A stretch of DNA of 64,000 bases from Escherichia coli DSM 30083 = JCM 1649 = ATCC 11775 (GTDB lineage Bacteria > Pseudomonadota > Gammaproteobacteria > Enterobacterales > Enterobacteriaceae), in assembly GCF_003697165.2 (NCBI RefSeq), contig NZ_CP033092.2, positions 2,046,001 through 2,110,000 on the forward strand, written 5' to 3'. A model generated the notes under the pieces. The model saw nothing but the letters and a program-made list of their open reading frames with translations, made no database searches and was not told the origin of the DNA. This document shows, one piece after another, positions 36,721 through 45,111 of the stretch (within the stretch, counting starts at the first letter, position 1; every line of letters begins with the position of its first letter). Both the position numbers and the translations under genes were made by a program.

Positions 36721-37160
36721 TCAGGTTTCCTCATGGCGGCGCGCTGGGCGAACTCATCCATCTTTTTCTGATCGAGGCGGTTTTCTGCAAGCAGTGCCGC
36801 CGTGGATTGCCGTTTCTGCAGTGTCTGCCAGGCCTGCAAACGTTGTTTCTTTTCTCGCCAGCTGTTCAGGGCAATGTCAACTTTCTGCGTCCACTGATTA
36901 AGTTGCTGGCGATGCTGAGTAATGGCTTTTTCCAGCGTCTGGATAAACTGCTGATAGTTGATCCAGCGGTTGCTGGTCATCCCGGCACTCATATCGCTAT
37001 TGAGGTTATTGCGATATTCATTCTGATAATCGATCAGCATTTTGAGCTGTTCTTCCGCCTGCTGACATCCGCGACGCATTTCACCCAGCAGGCGAGCGGC
37101 ATCCTCTACCTCTTTTTCTGCCAGATCTTTCAGGGTCGCCAGCGCACCATGTTCCGCCAT
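36717..37160 (-). CDS. fliJ: FliJ, flagellar export chaperone/central stalk
   Basis: A 147-residue, mostly alpha-helical coiled-coil protein (Gln, Glu and Leu rich) that sits in the FliI hexamer like the gamma subunit of F1-ATPase and escorts chaperones. It starts MAEHGALATLKDLAEKEVEDAARLL. It lies between fliI (18 bp gap) and fliK (4 bp overlap). Confidence 0.95.
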   Translation of the reverse strand: MAEHGALATLKDLAEKEVEDAARLLGEMRRGCQQAEEQLKMLIDYQNEYRNNLNSDMSAGMTSNRWINYQQFIQTLEKAITQHRQQLNQWTQKVDIALNSWREKKQRLQAWQTLQKRQSTAALLAENRLDQKKMDEFAQRAAMRKPE

Positions 37161-37178
37161 CTGCCGTTATCTCCTGGG

Positions 37179-38552
37179 TTATGACACTGTCGGGAAAATA
37201 CGCTCCAGCCCCTGGAGAGACGCTTCCCAGTCCGCGCGTTCAAAAATGCCTTGTTGCAAATAGCTCTCCAGCTGCGGCCACAGGGCGATGGCTTTGTCGA
37301 GCATCGGATCGCTGCCTTTGGCATACGCGCCGACGCTAACCAGATCGCGGTTACGCTGAAAACTCGACAACAGCTGTTTGAAGGTGCGCACTCGCGCGTA
37401 ATGTTGCTCACTGATCAACGCCGTCATTGCGCGACTGATCGACGCTTCGATATCGATAGCCGGATAGTGCCCGGCTTCCGCCAGTCGGCGAGACAGCACA
37501 ATGTGACCGTCGAGGATTGCCCGCGCGGAGTCGGCAATGGGGTCCTGCTGGTCATCGCCTTCGGTGAGCACGGTATAAAACGCGGTAATCGAGCCGCCGC
37601 CGCTAATGCCATTTCCGGCACGCTCGACCAGTGCCGGTAATTTGGCAAACACCGACGGTGGATAACCTTTAGTGGCAGGTGGTTCGCCAATCGCCAGCGC
37701 AATTTCACGCTGGGCCATCGCATAGCGGGTGAGGGAGTCCATAATCAGCAACACATGCTGACCACGATCGCGAAAATCTTCGGCAATGCGCGTGGCATAG
37801 GCGGCGCCCTGCATTCGCAGGAGCGGAGAAACATCCGCCGGAGCGGCAATCACCACGGAGCGTGCACGTCCTTCGGCACCGAGGATATTCTCAATAAAAT
37901 CTTTTACTTCGCGCCCTCGTTCACCAATCAAACCCACGACAATGACATCGGCGCGGGTGTAACGGGCCATCATCCCCAGCAGCACACTTTTACCAACGCC
38001 GGACCCGGCAAACAGCCCCATACGCTGCCCGCGCCCGACGGTAAGCAGGGCATTGATTGGGCGCACGCCGGTGTCCAGCACATGTTCAATCGGTGTACGT
38101 TGCAATGGGTTAAATGGCGGGGTAATCAGCGCACCGGTTTCCGTCGTATCGGGGGAGGGGAGGCCATCGAGCGGTTTACCGCTGCCGTCCAGAACGCGAC
38201 CTAATAACGCCGGACCGAGCGGCAACTGCTTGCCGCTTTGCAGCCCTTCAGCCGAAATGTTTTTGGCATAAACACGCGCGCCGGGCAGGACACCTTCCAC
38301 TTCCTCCAGCGGCATTAAAAACAGTCGTTGACCGTTAAAGCCAACGACTTCGCTTTCTACTTCGTGCGTTTCGCTGCCGTTCTGGCGCTCAATCACACAG
38401 GTTGCGCCGAGCGGCAATTGTAATCCGGTGGCTTCCAGCACCAGCCCGGTAGCGCGGGTTAATCGCCCATAGCGACGTACCGCAGGCAACTGCGCCATTT
38501 TGGCTTCAAAGTTATCCAGCGTGGTTAGCCAGCGAGTCAGGCGCGTGGTCAT
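37179..38552 (-). CDS. fliI: FliI, flagellum-specific ATPase
   Basis: A 457-residue hexameric ATPase related to F1-beta that energises early steps of flagellar protein export. The Walker A is AGSGVGKS (182-189); Walker B LLIMDSLTRYA; and the catalytic glutamate is in GLIGERGREVKDF. The frame is complete, overlapping fliH by one base. Confidence 0.97.
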   Translation of the reverse strand: MTTRLTRWLTTLDNFEAKMAQLPAVRRYGRLTRATGLVLEATGLQLPLGATCVIERQNGSETHEVESEVVGFNGQRLFLMPLEEVEGVLPGARVYAKNISAEGLQSGKQLPLGPALLGRVLDGSGKPLDGLPSPDTTETGALITPPFNPLQRTPIEHVLDTGVRPINALLTVGRGQRMGLFAGSGVGKSVLLGMMARYTRADVIVVGLIGERGREVKDFIENILGAEGRARSVVIAAPADVSPLLRMQGAAYATRIAEDFRDRGQHVLLIMDSLTRYAMAQREIALAIGEPPATKGYPPSVFAKLPALVERAGNGISGGGSITAFYTVLTEGDDQQDPIADSARAILDGHIVLSRRLAEAGHYPAIDIEASISRAMTALISEQHYARVRTFKQLLSSFQRNRDLVSVGAYAKGSDPMLDKAIALWPQLESYLQQGIFERADWEASLQGLERIFPTVS

Positions 38553-39238
38553 TACACCACTCCTGGTGCTGCCAGACGGCAGAGTTCTTGCCAGCGGGTG
38601 GCGACACTGGCGTCGAGATCGCCTTCATCGGCGGAGACTTTACAGCCGCCAGGATGGAGGGTGGGATCGCCCCGCAAGCGCCAGCCATGCAAACTTAAAG
38701 TTGCGCCGAGCATATCATCAACACGTTGCAGATCATCGGGGTGCACGCGCAGCTGCGGTTTACCGCTGAACAACGGTTCTTGCTGCAACAACTGTTGGAT
38801 CTGTTTGATCAGTGCCGAGTTGTCCACCGTTGGCGTCTGACCGATCACCTGGCGTGCCGCCTCCAGCGCCATCTGCATCAGGCGCGAAGCAATCACACTA
38901 TCAAGCGCATCAAGGGTAGTTTGAAATTCGCTGACCAGTTGCTGCATCCGGGCATGAATTGGCGCTTGTTGAGACTTCGCCTCTGCCAGACCTTGTTCCA
39001 GCCCCTGGGCCAGGCCTTCCTGATAGCCCTGCTCATGACCTTGCTGGCGACCTTCGGCAATCCCCGCCTGATAACCTTGCTCGTGGGCCTGCATTTGCAG
39101 TTGCGCCAGTTGCTGCTCAAGGCTGGGTTCGGCCTCTTCAATGATGGTTTCTTCCGGCTCGACCATTGGCACAAACTCCGCCTGTGGTGGCGCGAGATCG
39201 TCCGGCATCCAGGTTTTCCACGGCAGATTATCAGACAT
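38552..39238 (-). CDS. fliH: FliH, negative regulator of FliI
   Basis: A 228-residue peripheral stalk protein that binds FliI and FliN. The centre has the characteristic GxxxG repeats (HEQGYQAGIAEGRQQGHEQGYQEGLAQGLEQGLAEAK). The start at 39238 (MSDNLPWKTW) gives the family length; an upstream in-frame start at 39259 lies inside fliG. It overlaps fliG by 8 bp. Confidence 0.95.
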   Translation of the reverse strand: MSDNLPWKTWMPDDLAPPQAEFVPMVEPEETIIEEAEPSLEQQLAQLQMQAHEQGYQAGIAEGRQQGHEQGYQEGLAQGLEQGLAEAKSQQAPIHARMQQLVSEFQTTLDALDSVIASRLMQMALEAARQVIGQTPTVDNSALIKQIQQLLQQEPLFSGKPQLRVHPDDLQRVDDMLGATLSLHGWRLRGDPTLHPGGCKVSADEGDLDASVATRWQELCRLAAPGVV

Positions 39239-40226
39239 AGGTATCCTCGCCGCTGCCAATCACCATCTCGCCAGTTTCGGCAAGGCGGCGCACAATCAGC
39301 AGAATCGCTTTCTGTTCGTTTTCCACCTGCGACAGACGCACCGGACCACGGTTGGCGAGATCGTCGCGCAGAATATCGGCGGCACGCTGCGACATATTGC
39401 GCAGGAATTTCTCGCGCAGTGGCTGCTCGGCCCCTTTCAGCGCGATCAACAGCGATTCGGAATCCACTTCCTGCAACAGTCGCTGAATGCTGCGATCGTC
39501 GACATCCACCAGATTCTCGAACAGGAACATCTCGTCGATGATTTTCTGCGCCAGCTCGCCGTCGAATTCACGCACGGCGGTAATAACGGCTTCTTCCTGC
39601 TGCGTTTTCATCAGGTTGATAATTTCGGCTGCCGTTCTCACGCCGCCCATTTTGCTGCGCTTGAGATTCTGACCGTCGAGCAAGCCATTCAGTACTTCGG
39701 TCAGTTCGGCCAGCGCGGCTGGCTGCACGCCGCCAAAGGTGGCGATACGCAACATCACGTCGTGGCGCAGACGTTCATCGAACAACGCCAGAATATCGGC
39801 GGCCTGGGCGCGCTTCAGATGCACCAGAATGGTGGCGATAATTTGCGGATGCTCATCGCGAATCAGATCGGCGGCGCTCTGCGGCTCCATAAAGTTGAGC
39901 GTTTCAATACCGCTGGCGGTATCGTGGGTTTCGAGAATATCTTCCAGCAGGCTGGCGGCACGTTCTTCACCCAGAGCTTTGACCAATACCGAACGCAGAT
40001 AATCGTTGGCGTTGATATTCAGTGCAGCAAACTGTTCAGCTTCTTGCTCAAACTCCGCCAGCACATCGGTTAGCTGCTTGTTGGAGATCTGCGTGACGTT
40101 CGCCATTGCAGCGCTCAGGGTTTGCACTTCGCGCTGGGAGAGGTGCTTGAACACCTCTGCCGCCCGGTCTTCGCCAATGGTCATCAGCAGGATGACGCTT
40201 TTATCGGTGCCTGTCAGGTTACTCAT
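39231..40226 (-). CDS. fliG: FliG, flagellar motor switch protein
   Basis: A 331-residue C-ring protein that binds the FliF MS ring through its N-terminus, FliM through its middle domain (EHPQIIATILVHLK), and the stator through charged residues of the C-terminal domain (DDRSIQRLLQEVDSESLLIALKG). It converts stator action to rotation. It overlaps fliF by 8 bp and fliH by 8 bp. Confidence 0.97.
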   Translation of the reverse strand: MSNLTGTDKSVILLMTIGEDRAAEVFKHLSQREVQTLSAAMANVTQISNKQLTDVLAEFEQEAEQFAALNINANDYLRSVLVKALGEERAASLLEDILETHDTASGIETLNFMEPQSAADLIRDEHPQIIATILVHLKRAQAADILALFDERLRHDVMLRIATFGGVQPAALAELTEVLNGLLDGQNLKRSKMGGVRTAAEIINLMKTQQEEAVITAVREFDGELAQKIIDEMFLFENLVDVDDRSIQRLLQEVDSESLLIALKGAEQPLREKFLRNMSQRAADILRDDLANRGPVRLSQVENEQKAILLIVRRLAETGEMVIGSGEDTYV

Positions 40227-41877
40227 GATCGTTATTTATCCACTGGCGAATGACCAGCGCCACCACGCGCGGATCGTTATCAGACATTTCACGGATACGC
40301 TGGCTCATGACTTCTGCCCCCAGTCGTTGGTTAGCGCGCCGTTGTTGGAGTTGTTCGTCTTTGCTCAGACGGACTTCCACCGCATCTTCCACTTCCTCGC
40401 GGGCCTGCGCCTGTTGCTGCACAGTCTTCACCGCCTCGGCGCGACGTGTTAGCTGCGGGCGTACCGCTTTCCGCCACAGCAACCACGCCACCAGCAGTAC
40501 CAGCAACCAGCGACCGGCAGCCAGCAACTGATCGATAAACACTTGCTGTTGCCAGAACGGCAGTGCTCCGCCGCTTTCGTCACTGCTATTGAACGGCGAG
40601 TTAACAACATTGAGCGAATCACCGCGTTTTTCAGAAAAGCCCATCGCCTCGCGGGTCAGAGCTTCAATTTGCTTCATCTGTTCGTTGCTGAGAGGCAATG
40701 GTTTACCGTCTGGCAAGGTTTTGTAATTCACCACTACCGCGACTGACAGACGTTGCACATCGCCCACGTTCATTTTGGTATGACGAATGGTGCGATCGAC
40801 TTCGTAGTTACTGGTTTCATTCCGCTGTGTGCTACGCGGCCCACTATTGCTGGTGGTGCTCGCCTGCTGCTGGCGGTTATTTTGATTTGCCGGAGGCGTG
40901 CTGATTGGCGCGTTATTCGCAGGTGCCGGTTGATTCGACAACGCTCCCGGTACGCCGCCCGGATAACCGGAACCGCTTTGCTCGCTCTCATTAAGCTGGC
41001 GTGAACGAAGCGCCGCATGAGATTCATCACCGTTAGGGCGATACTGTTCTTCCGTTTGTTCTTTACTGGCGAAGTCCAGTTGCGCCGTGACCTGGGCGTG
41101 AATATTACCGTTACCAACAATAGGCGACAGGATCGCTTCAATACGCCGCTGAATACGGCCTTCGACATCGCTGGCATATTTCAACTGAGCGTCATTAAGA
41201 TCGCGCCCGCTGGTATTGGACTGGGTTAACAGATGCCCGCCCTGATCCACCAGCGTGACGTTTCCTGGCGGCAGACCAGCAACCGCGCTGGAAACCAGAT
41301 GTACAATAGCGCTAATTTGCCCTTCATCGAGTGCGCGGCCGGGTAACAGATTTACCGTCACCGATGCAGAAGGGGATTTTTGTTCACGGACGAATAAAGA
41401 CGGTTTCGGCATTGCCAGATGTACGCGCGCCCCTTTTACCGGGCCGATAGTTTCGATGGTACGAGAAAGCTCGCCTTCCAGCGCCCGCTGATAATTCACC
41501 TGTTCGCTGAACTGGCTGATACCAAACTTTTCCTGATCGAGCAGTTCGAAACCGACCGCGCCGCCTTTGGGCAAACCTTGTTGCGCCAGGCGCAGGCGCA
41601 GTTCGTGAACTTTATCTGCCGGAACCTCAATAGCGCCGCTGGCTTCGCTGAAGCGGTAAGGAATATTCATTTGCGTCAGTTGGCTGACAATTGCGCCACC
41701 ATCCTGATCGGAAAGATTGCTGAATAATGTGCGGTAGTCGGGGGCTTTCGCCCACAGGATCAGTGCGACCATGACCGCCACTGCTGCGGAACCGGCAACA
41801 ATCAATGGAATTTTCGGATTCGCACGCAGGCGATTAAGCCACTCAAGAGATTTTGTCTGGGCTGCAGTCGCATTCAT
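40219..41877 (-). CDS. fliF: FliF, flagellar MS-ring protein
   Basis: A 552-residue inner-membrane protein that forms the MS ring, first structure of the basal body. It has an N-terminal membrane helix (IPLIVAGSAAVAVMVALILWA), ring-building motifs (PKGGAVGFELLDQEKFGISQFSEQVNYQRALEGELSRTI), a low-complexity periplasmic segment and a C-terminal helix (WLLVLLVAWLLWRKAV) before the FliG-binding tail. It diverges from fliE. Confidence 0.97.
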   Translation of the reverse strand: MNATAAQTKSLEWLNRLRANPKIPLIVAGSAAVAVMVALILWAKAPDYRTLFSNLSDQDGGAIVSQLTQMNIPYRFSEASGAIEVPADKVHELRLRLAQQGLPKGGAVGFELLDQEKFGISQFSEQVNYQRALEGELSRTIETIGPVKGARVHLAMPKPSLFVREQKSPSASVTVNLLPGRALDEGQISAIVHLVSSAVAGLPPGNVTLVDQGGHLLTQSNTSGRDLNDAQLKYASDVEGRIQRRIEAILSPIVGNGNIHAQVTAQLDFASKEQTEEQYRPNGDESHAALRSRQLNESEQSGSGYPGGVPGALSNQPAPANNAPISTPPANQNNRQQQASTTSNSGPRSTQRNETSNYEVDRTIRHTKMNVGDVQRLSVAVVVNYKTLPDGKPLPLSNEQMKQIEALTREAMGFSEKRGDSLNVVNSPFNSSDESGGALPFWQQQVFIDQLLAAGRWLLVLLVAWLLWRKAVRPQLTRRAEAVKTVQQQAQAREEVEDAVEVRLSKDEQLQQRRANQRLGAEVMSQRIREMSDNDPRVVALVIRQWINNDHE

Positions 41878-42091
41878 CGCGCACCTCGTGGCTGATTATG
41901 GACGGCGTTATTGGCAAAGTGGAACAAGACTCACTCCCGGGTCAGCAAACTCGAAAAATTGACGCTCCCATTATTTGTGCTTTCGTTTTTTTCTATCCGC
42001 CAATAAACCCGTTTTTTTGTTGCTATTTAGCGCCTTTGTCTTATTGACTTACTGGTAGGCTTTGCTACCAGAAATTATCCGGGAGACGAAA

Positions 42092-42406
42092 ATGTCAGCG
42101 ATACAGGGGATTGAAGGGGTTATCAGCCAGTTACAGGCTACGGCGATGAGTGCGCGTGCGCAGGAATCACTGCCGCAACCGACCATTAGTTTTGCCGGGC
42201 AGCTGCACGCCGCGCTCGATCGCATAAGCGATACACAAACAGTCGCCCGCACGCAGGCAGAAAAATTCACCCTCGGTGAACCCGGCGTGGCGCTAAACGA
42301 TGTGATGACCGATATGCAAAAAGCCTCAGTTTCTATGCAAATGGGGATTCAGGTGCGTAATAAGCTGGTGGCGGCGTATCAGGAAGTGATGTCCATGCAG
42401 GTGTAG
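42092..42406 (+). CDS. fliE: FliE, flagellar basal-body rod/MS-ring junction protein
   Basis: A 104-residue protein connecting the MS ring and rod; the first substrate of the flagellar export system. It starts [19 protein letters not shown] at 42092 behind GGGAGACGAAA. Its last 20 bp (42387-42406) are also found, 19 of 20 identical, at 46671-46690, which marks integration of a phage element into its 3' end. The coding sequence is preserved. Confidence 0.96.
42387..42406. mobile_element. Left attachment repeat (fliE 3' end)
   Basis: TGATGTCCATGCAGGTGTAG, ending at the fliE stop codon, is repeated with one difference at 46671-46690. The pair has the form expected of attL and attR for an integrase that targets a gene 3' end. 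Confidence 0.75.
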
Positions 42407-42750
42407 GTTGTGTAACCTGTTGACTATGCTTGTTTAATTATATCCGATCCCACAGCGTGGGGCATGGATGGGGCAAACTCACTCAATTTCTGGTTTAAAA
42501 TGGATACCTGATCCTGGTTGTTTTCTGCCATCCACGATCCGTAAACGCGATAACATGTTTTGTCTTCGCTTTGCTCCCAGGAAGAGTGAACTCATTCGTT
42601 AGCCTGGGGTTCCTTCTGATCATTATTGTTCCTGCCTTTATCTCTTGCCACGCCAGAGCCCCCTGGATACACATACACCAGGATGAAAACGGTGAGTTGT
42701 GTTCAAACTGTAGTACAATTCTCTCCAGTATGAACAGGAAAGAATATGCT
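42407..42750. other. Gene-free left end of the cassette with repeat pair
   Basis: I see no supported gene. The stretch holds TGGGGCAT (42458-42465) and TGGGGCAA (42469-42476), 11 bp apart; a similar pair with the same spacing lies at the right end (46645-46663). These look like integrase arm sites. The rest leads into the emrE promoter region. Confidence 0.5.
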
Positions 42751-43083
42751 ATGAACCCTTATATTTATCTTGGTGGCGCAATACTTGCAGAGGTCATTGG
42801 TACAACCTTAATGAAGTTTTCAGAGGGGTTTACACGGTTATGGCCCTCTGTTGGCACAATTATTTGCTATTGTGCCTCATTCTGGTTATTAGCTCAGACG
42901 CTGGCTTATATACCTACAGGGATTGCTTATGCTATCTGGTCAGGAGTCGGTATCGTTCTGATTAGTTTGCTTTCCTGGGGATTTTTTGGTCAACGACTGG
43001 ACCTGCCAGCTATCATAGGCATGATGTTGATTTGTGCCGGTGTGTTAGTCATTAACTTGTTGTCACGAAGTGCACCGCATTAA
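42751..43083 (+). CDS. emrE: EmrE, small multidrug resistance exporter
   Basis: A 110-residue SMR-family proton antiporter that works as an antiparallel dimer and exports quaternary ammonium compounds, ethidium and methyl viologen. It has four membrane helices; the essential Glu14 is in LGGAILAEVIGTTLMKFSEG, with IAYAIWSGVG and the GxLxxxxGVxxI-like helix 4. The start at 42751 (MNPYIYLGG) fits the family; an in-frame ATG at 42571 would add 60 unrelated residues. It is the DLP12 prophage gene of K-12, here beside fliE. Confidence 0.94.
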   Translation: MNPYIYLGGAILAEVIGTTLMKFSEGFTRLWPSVGTIICYCASFWLLAQTLAYIPTGIAYAIWSGVGIVLISLLSWGFFGQRLDLPAIIGMMLICAGVLVINLLSRSAPH

Positions 43084-43251
43084 AAAATAATTATCCTTGA
43101 GATAACAGGAATCTGATTTGTGCATATTATGGCTAATGTTCGGGGCACCTTTATAATTATGATTGCATTTGCGCGATCATTGCGCCTTTATGCATAATGA
43201 GATCAAGGCACATCAAATAAAATAACGATAGGTCACAACAATGAGGTTTTT

Positions 43252-43803
43252 ATGAAAAAACTTATCGTTTCAAGTGTATTGGCATTCATAACATTTTCTG
43301 CGCAGGCCGCAGCATTTCAGGTCACTAGTAATGAAATAAAAACAGGAGAGCAACTTACAACGTCTCATGTATTTTCTGGATTTGGGTGTGAAGGGGGTAA
43401 TACATCGCCCTCATTAACCTGGTCTGGTGCTCCTGAAGGCACCAAAAGCTTTGCCGTAACTGTGTATGATCCAGATGCTCCTACAGGCAGTGGATGGTGG
43501 CACTGGACTGTTGCTAATATTCCAGCAACTGTAACATATTTGCCCACTGATGCAGGAAGACGTGATGGTACAAAACTTCCGACTGGTGCTGTTCAAGGCC
43601 GAAATGATTTTGGTTATGCAGGATTTGGTGGAGCATGTCCTCCCAAAGGAGATAAACCCCATCATTACCAGTTTAAAGTATGGGCTCTAAAAACTGATAA
43701 GATTCCTGTGGATTCTAATTCCAGCGGAGCGTTAGTTGGTTATATGCTTAATGCCAATAAAATTGCAACCGCTGAGATAACACCAGTTTATGAGATAAAG
43801 TAG
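43252..43803 (+). CDS. ybcL: YbcL, secreted PEBP-family (RKIP-like) protein
   Basis: A 183-residue periplasmic protein with a signal peptide (MKKLIVSSVLAFITFSAQAAA) and a phosphatidylethanolamine-binding protein fold. Family motifs are the DPDAPTGSGWWHWTVANIP strand and GPxxP-like GACPPKGDKPHHYQFKVWAL. In uropathogenic strains YbcL is released and suppresses neutrophil migration. Position 99 (78 of the mature chain if cut after residue 21) is Thr, a site I recall as differing between uropathogenic and K-12 alleles. It is followed 9 bp later by ybcM. Confidence 0.93.
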   Translation: MKKLIVSSVLAFITFSAQAAAFQVTSNEIKTGEQLTTSHVFSGFGCEGGNTSPSLTWSGAPEGTKSFAVTVYDPDAPTGSGWWHWTVANIPATVTYLPTDAGRRDGTKLPTGAVQGRNDFGYAGFGGACPPKGDKPHHYQFKVWALKTDKIPVDSNSSGALVGYMLNANKIATAEITPVYEIK

Positions 43804-43812
43804 GGTAAGAGT

Positions 43813-44610
43813 ATGCTGGCAAAAGATAAGTCTAACCTAAAGATTGAAGAAATACGGATGCATAAACATCATGAGATTCACAGGGTTAAGCCTCTTATGC
43901 CAGCTTTATGTCGTATCCGTCAGGGAAAAAAAGTTATCAATTGGGAGACGCATAGTCTAACTGTTGATAATAATCAGATAATATTATTTCCCTGTGGATA
44001 TGAATTTTATATTGCGAATTATCCAGAAGCAGGTCTTTATCTTGCAGAAATGCTTTATTATCCCATTGATCTAATTGAAAAGTTTCAAAAATTTTATGCG
44101 ATAACTGATCAAATTCGTAACACGACAGGTTTCTGCTTACCTCAGAACCCCGAGTTAATATATTGTTGGGAGCAACTAAAAACATCTATTTTCCGAGGCT
44201 TCTCAACGCAAATTCAGGAACACTTAGCAATGGGCGTTCTACTTTCATTAGGAGCACATCATGTTAATTGTTTACTTTTATCAGATAGTAAACAATCATT
44301 AATAAGTCGTTGTTATAACCTAATGCTATCCGAACCTGGAACAAAATGGACAGCAAACAAGGTAGCGAGATATCTCTACATTTCTGTTTCCACATTGCAT
44401 CGCCGTCTGGCAAGCGAGGGAATAAGTTTTCAAAGTATATTGGACGACGTGAGGTTAAATAATGCGTTGTCTGCTATACAAACGACAGTAAAACCCATCA
44501 GCGAGATTGCCAGGGAAAATGGTTACAAGTGTCCTTCTCGTTTTACTGAAAGGTTCCATAATCGTTTTAAGATAACACCAAGAGAGCTAAGAAAAGCGTC
44601 CAGAGAGTAA
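43813..44610 (+). CDS. ybcM: YbcM, AraC-family transcriptional regulator
   Basis: A 265-residue regulator with a C-terminal AraC-type double helix-turn-helix (WTANKVARYLYISVSTLHRRLASEG and KPISEIARENGYKCPSRFTERFHNRFKITPRELR). The N-terminal half lacks a recognisable ligand motif. Its targets are unknown; the neighbours ybcL, emrE and nmpC are candidates by position only. It starts 9 bp after ybcL, so the two are probably co-transcribed. Codon use is AT-rich, consistent with phage origin. Confidence 0.9.
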   Translation: MLAKDKSNLKIEEIRMHKHHEIHRVKPLMPALCRIRQGKKVINWETHSLTVDNNQIILFPCGYEFYIANYPEAGLYLAEMLYYPIDLIEKFQKFYAITDQIRNTTGFCLPQNPELIYCWEQLKTSIFRGFSTQIQEHLAMGVLLSLGAHHVNCLLLSDSKQSLISRCYNLMLSEPGTKWTANKVARYLYISVSTLHRRLASEGISFQSILDDVRLNNALSAIQTTVKPISEIARENGYKCPSRFTERFHNRFKITPRELRKASRE

Positions 44611-44950
44611 AAGTATTTTATGAAGGAGCAACAGCATCGATTTTTATTTTGGAAAATAAATACGGCATACTCAACCTATTGGAGCCTGAACAATCCGGTG
44701 ACTTCTGCGCTAATCGGGGTCGTTTATAAGCACATATAATTGATACTATCTTCCTTCATCACAATTTCAGAAATGCACGTGTGATTTTTTTGCATCCGGC
44801 GTTTGGACTATGTGGAGTTCAAGAGTGGGAAAGTTACAAGAGGTTGAGGGGATAATTAAAGGGATGCTTATGACATTAGATATCCGGTTAGGTACGGATA
44901 TCGTTGTTATTAAATCTAATTGATACGTTAATTGTTCACTGAGTATTATT
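44611..44950. other. Gene-free stretch between ybcM and the nmpC terminator
   Basis: I see no supported gene. An inverted repeat GATATCCG (44879-44886) / CGGATATC (44895-44902) with an 8-base spacer could be an operator or a deletion scar. In DLP12 several phage genes lie between ybcM and nmpC; they are absent here. Confidence 0.5.
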
Positions 44951-44974
44951 AAAAATGGGGCGTTGAAACGCCCC
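44951..44974 (-). terminator. Terminator of nmpC
   Basis: GGGGCGTT-GA-AACGCCCC (44957-44974) is followed on the minus strand by ATTTTTAATA. This is the best rho-independent terminator downstream of nmpC. Confidence 0.75.
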
Positions 44975-45040
44975 AGAAAATAAAGGGTAATATATAACAG
45001 AAGGTTTATATAGTCAGAAGCAAGATAGTGCTTCTAAGGA

Positions 45041-45094
45041 AAGTGGCTTGAGGGGGCCACTTATATGTTGGGGAGGCAAAGCCTCCCACAACAT
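45041..45094 (-). repeat. Two further hairpins in the nmpC 3' untranslated region
   Basis: AAGTGGC/GCCACTT (45041-45062) and ATGTTGGGGAGGC-AAA-GCCTCCCACAACAT (45065-45094) lie between the nmpC stop and its terminator. They may protect the 3' end of the transcript or mark an older terminator; neither has a good T-run. Confidence 0.55.
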
Positions 45095-45111
45095 ATCTTT
45101 GAGTAATCAGA

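Noticed and set aside
39061..39075. Short in-gene repeats in fliH as a possible CRISPR or tandem array
   Set aside because: They encode the GxxxG repeats typical of FliH. No CRISPR-like repeat-spacer array was seen anywhere in the window.
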